Assembly (NCBI GenBank): GCA_019614645.1
Contig: JABWDB010000002.1
Span: 18,575,501 to 18,639,500, forward strand
Direction of reading: 5' to 3'
DNA from: Stratiolaelaps scimitus
Taxonomy: Eukaryota; Arthropoda; Arachnida; Mesostigmata; Laelapidae
Length of the DNA stretch: 64,000 nt
A program made the position numbers and the translations under genes. This document shows, piece after piece, positions 57,676-64,000 of this stretch. Each line of letters begins with the position of its first letter. The first letter of the stretch is position 1. Below the pieces are notes generated by a model, which was given only the letters and a program-made list of their open reading frames with translations, was not told where the DNA came from and ran no database searches.

Positions 57676-58599
57676 TGTGAAGATGCCGAACCTTACGAAT
57701 CACAAAGTGGACATGACCCCACGCTTTGAGATTTCTAACACGTACGTGGCCAACCATTTACCGTTCGATAAACCAGAGCACCAATCAGCTTCCAAGAATC
57801 AAGCTGGTTCTGCTAGACAAATAGAGATCTGGTTAACCAGCCGACGCAGGGAGCCGCTGGCCAACATGCCCACCACGTCCTGTCGAGTAGCTTCGCCACG
57901 CATGAGGGGTGTATGTGCGTCTGTCTTGCATAGAATGCGCAAACATAGAGGCTCTTAGAAAGAACAGGGCTGGATGAAACGACGAGCAGCGTGGGAAAAA
58001 CTCGCTCGCATGAATCGGTGCTGAATCCGCTGTGTCAGCCGCTCTCCGAACGAGATATCCAGCAAAAATGACGTGGAAGTGTTCCCCAGCGATCATTATG
58101 GGAGGCAAGATCATCAGATCGCAATAAGGCAATCTAGCGGGCTGAAAAAAATCGACTCTTCACACTCGAACAGTCAACGTCCGCATGTAGGCTTCGAGTC
58201 GAGGCTGAAAAATTTACAAACCGAAGTAAACAAGCGGCAAAACTCCCCACCTGCATAACTGCATAACAAAGATGCTCGATTGCTAGATATCGATCAACTA
58301 CTGCCACTATTGCACTCAACAATAATAATAATTTCATTAAGCAGGCTTGCGCGTGAGAACCTGCGAAAGATGTCTTCGAGTATAATTGATTGACGGTCTG
58401 CTATTCACTTCATTTAGTTCTAAGATGCTTTAACGCAAATGGCTAATTGTCGTTGTCAATATTCCTAATTAATCTTACTGCCAAAGCTAAACTCCTTTCG
58501 AACCTGACTCTCGGCCAATATTAAAACTAATGTAAAATTTCCAGGCTCACTCAAACCCTTAAACATTTAACGTCCACGGTACAACTGCTTTGGTATTGC
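57278..58599. other. Gene-free stretch
   Basis: No gene recognised; one long TA tract is listed separately. Confidence 0.5.
57631..57675 (+). repeat. (TA)n microsatellite
   Basis: About 36 bases of pure TA with short interrupted ends. Confidence 0.9.
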
Positions 58600-58705
58600 T
58601 TCATAAGACGGACAACCCCTTTAAATGCAAATGTGCGAAGGTGGGGATCGAACTCTCCGGATTCAACTACTACTACTATAATCATTGCAAATACCGTTTT
58701 GTATA
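58600..58705 (-). mobile_element. tRNA-derived SINE, family B, copy 2 (degraded)
   Basis: The minus strand reads AGAGTTCGATCCCCACC (a good B-box, about 58640-58656), then TTCGCACATTTGCATTTAAA and GTCCGTCTTATGAAG, aligned with family B copy 1. Upstream of the B-box a TTTGCAATG segment corresponds to the TTTGCAACC of copy 1, with a short TAG microsatellite inserted between. No poly(A) tail remains. Confidence 0.45.
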
Positions 58706-61700
58706 TTACCAGTTTATTCAATTATGTGCATTATAGTAACTGAAGCTATTTTGTATGTATAGGTATGTAATTCATTGAACTCATCCTGTGCCTGTCCGTC
58801 TGTTAGTTGTTGGTATATACGTGCCCCTCTGTCAAGTGTCCCCGATGCGATATACACACACTGTAGCCAGAGAGTGTAGGGTGAGCTAGTTCAATCGAAC
58901 TCGCTACCATTCCCTTCGCTAGCGCACATTGCCCTGAGTTCCTACAGCGTATACAATCCGCACTGCGGCCGTCTTCTGTGTCGGTCTAGATTGTCGGTCG
59001 TATCAAGCTAACGATGCGGAGAGATGCTCTCTGTTTGGTTTAGCTGCTGTTAGAAAATACTGGCGTTCTACAATATGTTATGCTAGCCCATTGACGGCCT
59101 TCCCGCCAGCGATGAAAAGCTGAACGAAAACGGTGATGTTGGTCGAACTGATCTCGTCGTTCGTTGAGGCAGATGCGCACTGCCCACGACTAGCGTCGCC
59201 CCTAGTCTCGTGGTCGGCCGTCTGCCGGCCATGAAAGCCAGGCCGCTCCGCTTTCTTCGTGTACAAGCCAGATGGATAGTGGTGGTAAATAGTCGTTCTT
59301 GCAGTACTAGTAATATTAGTAGTAGTAGTAACAGCAGTATTTGAAGTAGCAGCGGGTTGGAACAAGCTTCGAGCGTGAAGGAGCGGCGGTACACGCTGCC
59401 TGCCTATCCAAAGGTGATAGTGGCCATTAACGAACGATTTCTCACTCGATGATCTGACGATAGTGGGCGGTTGTAGCGGTCTTCTCGCGCCCGTTAGATC
59501 GTCTGGTTGACGCCACCGCCGGCGCCTCCTGCTCCTCGTCCTCATCCCACTACTGCCACGATGCCGCGCGGGAGAGCTCAAACGAGAGAACGGTCGTTCA
59601 GCAGATCCCGTCAATCGTTCCAGATACCCCCGTGTGCCATTGTTTCTCCCCGTTCGCATCGACGCTTCGACGAGGGGGGCCTCGTCGCCGTCGCTGTCGA
59701 CGTCACCCTGTCTGCTTGCCAGCCCCCACCCCGTGGGGTGGCAGAGCGGCCCGAGTCCCGTCGACTGAGATCCCTGTTAGGTAGTTGTAGTAGCAGCAGC
59801 AGTGGTAGTAGTTCGGTTCCAGTGGTCTCCGGGGGCGGTTCCAGTGATTGGACGCGAACGTGCTCGCTATCGGGGCTAACTGATCTGTGTCGCCTGCCTC
59901 CTCCTCCCGATCCGTTAGGGGCTTCGAATATACGGCCAAACGCAATATTGGTCTCGCTGGCCCCTTCCTGCTCGTGTCCGGCGGAGCCTTCCAACGGGAC
60001 GGCCAGCCCGACCTACCTTTTAGCCAATTTTACTGGGTCGTACGATGTAGAATGTATAAATGCACTACAAACTCGTATCATGACGAAACTGCTTATGTTG
60101 AGATGTGATATTAGCTACACAGAGCATAAGCATGTAAGAGGGCTGCCAAATAAGTAAGTGCGTATAAATAGACGTGGATAATTTGGGATGCCGACCCCCT
60201 CCCCAATCCGTATCGACACTATTTGTGATGATAATTCGATCGTCAAGCGGTGGCGGTTAAGTGAATATTTTTAGCGTTTGTCTTCGCTAAGGTCGGTATA
60301 TAGTTGCATATAGGAAAATATGGGATTATGTATTAGAAGAAGGTATTAGAAGGACAAATTGCCATTCGAATGGACATATTGTGGATATTCGAACCAAATT
60401 TTGGGCGTGAAATGGAGCATTTTTCGTTAGCCATCTCCAACTATTGTATAACATCATAGTTCCTGCCGCCATTCTGTCTGTTGGACAATTCAAGAATGCA
60501 AGAACTCAAGGGAGCAATTCAAGACTGGCTAACTTCACAACATCGGGTCAGTGGCCTGCCGGACACAAGGTTCCGACCTTTCGATCCAGCGGTTTCACAG
60601 ATGTCAACGAGAATCATACGCTCGCTGGACACATTAAGGGTAATGCCCTCCGGTTCATTTCAATACAGTATATTAGCACCGTTTCTTTCAAAGGCGTGTT
60701 TCACTTCACTAATCTTGAATTTGCAACCTCCGCCTTTTTTCACAGAAAGAGTCGTCCAAGAAATTTGTAATTATTTCCGGCTCCACCACGATTCTGCCTT
60801 ATATCTGCTACGGGATATAACGATTAGCGTTGGATTAATCAAATAAGACGAAGAGAGAGAGAGAAAGAGAGTATTCAAACTCTAAATATTCTCCACTAAT
60901 TGAATCGAACGAATCTTCATTCATCATACTGTGCCGAGGATGATCAGTGCGCTATCGAGCCTCTTGGTGCGGACGTGCTCAAGAGGATAATCCTTGGACG
61001 CACGGTCGCTCCCCACGGTCTATAGCCATTCCATTTTTACCTTATAAAGCCTTGATACTCCGGCCATTGTCTATCAGAGAGAATCTTAACCCTATTTATT
61101 GCTGCTGGTCTAATAGGCCTCTCAAGCACAGCAGTCTTAAGTGTTCCTCTCTTCCAGGTAGGTCGTTTTTCCCAGGGTTCGATCATCTGCTAACGAGCAA
61201 AACTACAGCCGCAGCGACGACGAATGCCTACAGCAGGCTTTGCTCGAGTTCCAGCAGGAGTAGTACCACCTCCAGTAATACTAGTACTACTCTAGTAGTG
61301 GCCGTAGCAGATTTCTCGGCAGTTCTCGTTACCTTCTTTTCGAGCAGTAAATCAGGATGTCACCTCCCCTGTGGAACCGTCGTCATCAATTGGCATTGGC
61401 GCTGTAGGACTCCCGAGGTTTTCATCTCTCTCTCGCTCTTTCTCTCTCTCGTTCTATCTCGCTGGCTTTTTACTCGCTCTAGCCTAAGTGACCAGTAGTG
61501 GTCCACACGTTCAGTAACCTTGGAGGACCTCCATTGAATCTGAGCGCACACTTAGTGGCCGACACCCACCATCTCCAGCGTCGCTGTTACTGCGTTCTTT
61601 GTCGGCGATGAACGATACCGACGAGGCGTCGAACACCAACAACTACACCACTACCACACCGGTACCAACAAAAACATCAACAGCAGCAGTAACAACAACA

Positions 61701-64000
61701 ACCCGAGTAGCCTTCGCTGCCGCTGCAGCCCAGCCTGTATCTCTCGAAGAGAGCGCGCCCGTCTTCTTGTATTGCTCTGGATATCCGTCAACCGTGCAGC
61801 AGCAGCATAGCCCCGCATCCACACGACCTACACACCGCAATCGGTGTTCCAGGGTGTGAGTCGCTTCGTTCTCCACAACGGGGTCCGTCCGTTCGCGTGT
61901 GAGCTCTCTCTCTCTCTCTATCTCTGTCCTCTCGATCTCTATCACCGGCCGATCTCTCTATTATCTCAGTAGCTGCGTGGCTTCGCCTTCCCTGTCGTCG
62001 TAGTCGTCATCGCGGCCAGCTCACTAATAAACTGCCTGTTTTGATAGCTGCGCGACGCACACCCATACACACGGCCGCCGGCTCGCCTCGATGGCTGCGC
62101 CTGCTGGTTAGGCCACTGTCGACCGCAGGATGAATGCAGGCGTGCGGCGGCGGCAGCCGCAGCAGCCTCTTGAGTCAATTCAGCCAAATGCGACGATGTG
62201 GTAGACGATGAATGCGAGTTGTAGGCTAAGTGAGAGCGCCGTCATTGCTCGCTCCCCGGCGATCAGGGGGCCAACCAGACGGCGGAATTGCTCACACGCC
62301 TTCTAGTTATCTCCTGTCCACTCAGTTTCAGCCGTCTGGAGAAGCACCCCTCGAGACACGAGAGTCTGTATGACGCTTTAGCCATCAACCGTCGGGCTGA
62401 GGTGAGCTCAATGTCGCCTGTTCGAGTGGTCGAACCGTAGCTGTCCATCAACATGGCAGGGACAACGGCCGCGGCGGCGACAACCAAATGACCGGCGATC
62501 ACCACGACGATAACTGCGGCGGTGGCGATGATGACAACGATGATAAAAAAATGATATATATGATCAAGGATCTCCACTGCGAGGACTCCGCTGGCGCTCG
62601 GGGGTCGACAGGATGGAAGCCAGAGGGAAGTGGTGAATGAGACCTTTCCGCGAGTTCTCAACGAGCATCTCCTGCCGCCGCCACTGCTGTTGCTGCGCGC
62701 GTCCTTCGCCACCCGGACTTGTCTCATTCGTTTCTTCCGTAGCCGGGCCATATTCGAAGACACCCACCGATAGACCGTTTTTGCTTTATATCTTGCATGT
62801 ACTCTCATTAAAGCAGCTGACTCGGACAGTCGGTTTCAGTCGAGGGTTGGCGAGTGAAATCTCCCCGCGTCAGAACTCGAACTCTATCCCATGTTCGATA
62901 GCTCCAAGAGGCGACCGCAACCGGGAAGTTAGATGACTCCGAAAGTGTGGTCGATATGGATTCAGTGGGCGTTCGGTTGCCTGACCTTCTTCGACCTTCT
63001 CTGGGTTGGCCGTTCGACCCGACTCAATTGTCATTCACATACTCCATCGTAGGTAGGAGAGCCGTATTATTGCTCAGAATCGCGACCTTAAGTCGAACGG
63101 AACTCGCTTTTGTGACTATCGGCTCCCAAAACGTGAATATCCGCAATCATTCGAGAAGAGCAAGTGTCCGATTTCCGAGAGAGATCGAGAGAGAGAGAAT
63201 AAATTGAGATAGCAACGTGTTTTTCCTTCGGTGTTGTCGTGCTGATTGATAACAGCTCAACCGCTTACCTGCATGCGTCGAGTTCATCGGCTGGAGCTCC
63301 CCGACCAAACGTAAGTCTACACGCGAGGTCTGCTCTGAGACGACCACAGACTATTGACGTATTTATGGCTCCCGAGATTGAGTTTGTCGACGACTCCTGC
63401 CTCATTCTCAAATGCCTGACTAACTTCTCCATTCGATTCCAGATGCTGCCTGGCCATATTGGCACGTCTGGAAGTACGCATCTGCTAGTATCGGTGGCTG
63501 CTCACAGCAGCCAGCGAAGTTCACTGGGCGCTACGGGGTGCTACAGCATACCCACATAGCAGTTTCAATACCAGCAGGGGCAGATGCAATATCAACAGCA
63601 AAATGACGAGATTGACTGAATTAGGCCTTGGCCCGCGGCGTGCGCCAAGGAAGAGCTGGAGAGTGTGCTTTTTAGCTGAGACGAATTTGTGTACCACATA
63701 TTCGTCCGTTCCTAAATACCATACCGAAGCACAATTCTCTGCCGGTCCGTGTGACGGCCAGTTACCGCATTGTCCGGGCCATCCGACACCGGAGTACTCA
63801 CAGGTGCACACGAGCAGCAGCTGCAGGAAAGCTCCAAAGAGCGTGTCGTAGTTCTCAGCATCCACGCTTTATCTCAACATGTGCTAGCTGCAACCTCCAT
63901 AAGGAAGGGCTCTCCGCTAAGAGTCTGCTGGGCCGAGCAGGTTTGCCGGTCGACCTGCCTTCCCAAGGCTTCATCCTGACTAGCTGTCTGGGTCTGTCGA
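58706..64000. other. Gene-free stretch
   Basis: No gene recognised. Overlapping frames of about 190-215 codons at 59.08-60.16 kb on opposite strands are Ser/Arg/Pro-rich from triplet repeats and share no recognisable domain. GA or CT runs at 60.85, 61.43, 61.91 and 63.18 kb; CAG/AAC units near 61.68 kb. Confidence 0.45.

Noticed and set aside
59078..60157. Frames of 193 codons (minus) and 216 codons (plus)
   Set aside because: Ser/Arg/Pro/Thr bias from triplet repeats, overlapping on opposite strands, no recognisable fold or motif.
1..64000. CRISPR arrays, prophage, restriction or toxin-antitoxin systems, rRNA, classical tRNA genes
   Set aside because: Looked for and not seen. Repeats are simple-sequence or SINE type, without regular spacers, and gene style is eukaryotic.

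Overview
The window is nuclear DNA of a eukaryote, most likely an arthropod. It has no operons or ribosome-binding-site-led gene clusters. It is dominated by non-coding sequence packed with microsatellites, and it holds one complete metazoan-type gene, a decayed mariner transposase and several tRNA-derived SINE copies. A finer placement (for example a parasitiform mite) would be a guess; no marker in the window fixes the taxon.

The only gene I can annotate with high confidence is at 10063-12012 on the minus strand. It is an uninterrupted 649-codon fatty acid transport protein / very-long-chain acyl-CoA synthetase (FATP, SLC27 family). It has a membrane-spanning N-terminus, an AMP-binding P-loop and the FATP signature. 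A poly(A) signal lies just after the stop codon.

Layout. 1-165: a tRNA-Ser-like SINE (minus strand). 166-3600: microsatellites only. 3631-3760: a second tRNA-derived element ending in poly(A). 3761-5850: no credible gene. 5860-6550: a mariner transposase fossil (minus), frameshifted and internally deleted. 6560-10040: unassigned, SSR-poor. 10044-12012: the FATP gene. 12080-22800: AT-rich spacer with long TA and GA tracts and one weak carboxylesterase-like fragment near 20.6 kb. 22842-22936: a near-perfect 33-bp inverted repeat. 23-27 kb: GC-rich triplet repeats and a candidate first exon. 27146-27494: two SINE copies in opposite orientation. 28-50 kb: non-coding, very rich in CTG/CAG, GA/CT and TA repeats, with a GGGC quadruplex tract (30.36 kb) and a CG tract (43.78 kb). 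50.7 and 52.2 kb: two candidate exons with plausible splice sites. 51964-52170: another SINE. 53-56 kb: repeats. 56387-57152: a possible decayed LINE endonuclease. 57.2 and 58.6 kb: further tRNA-like elements. 59-64 kb: repeats, no credible gene.

No CRISPR array, rRNA, operon, phage or bacterial defence system is present, and I found no gene cluster that would form a new system. The most unusual items are the 22.86-kb foldback, the two SINE families with recognisable pol III boxes, and the intronless FATP gene. Most long open frames here are shadows of low-complexity DNA (poly-Ser, poly-Ala, poly-Arg from triplet and GA repeats) and are not listed as genes.
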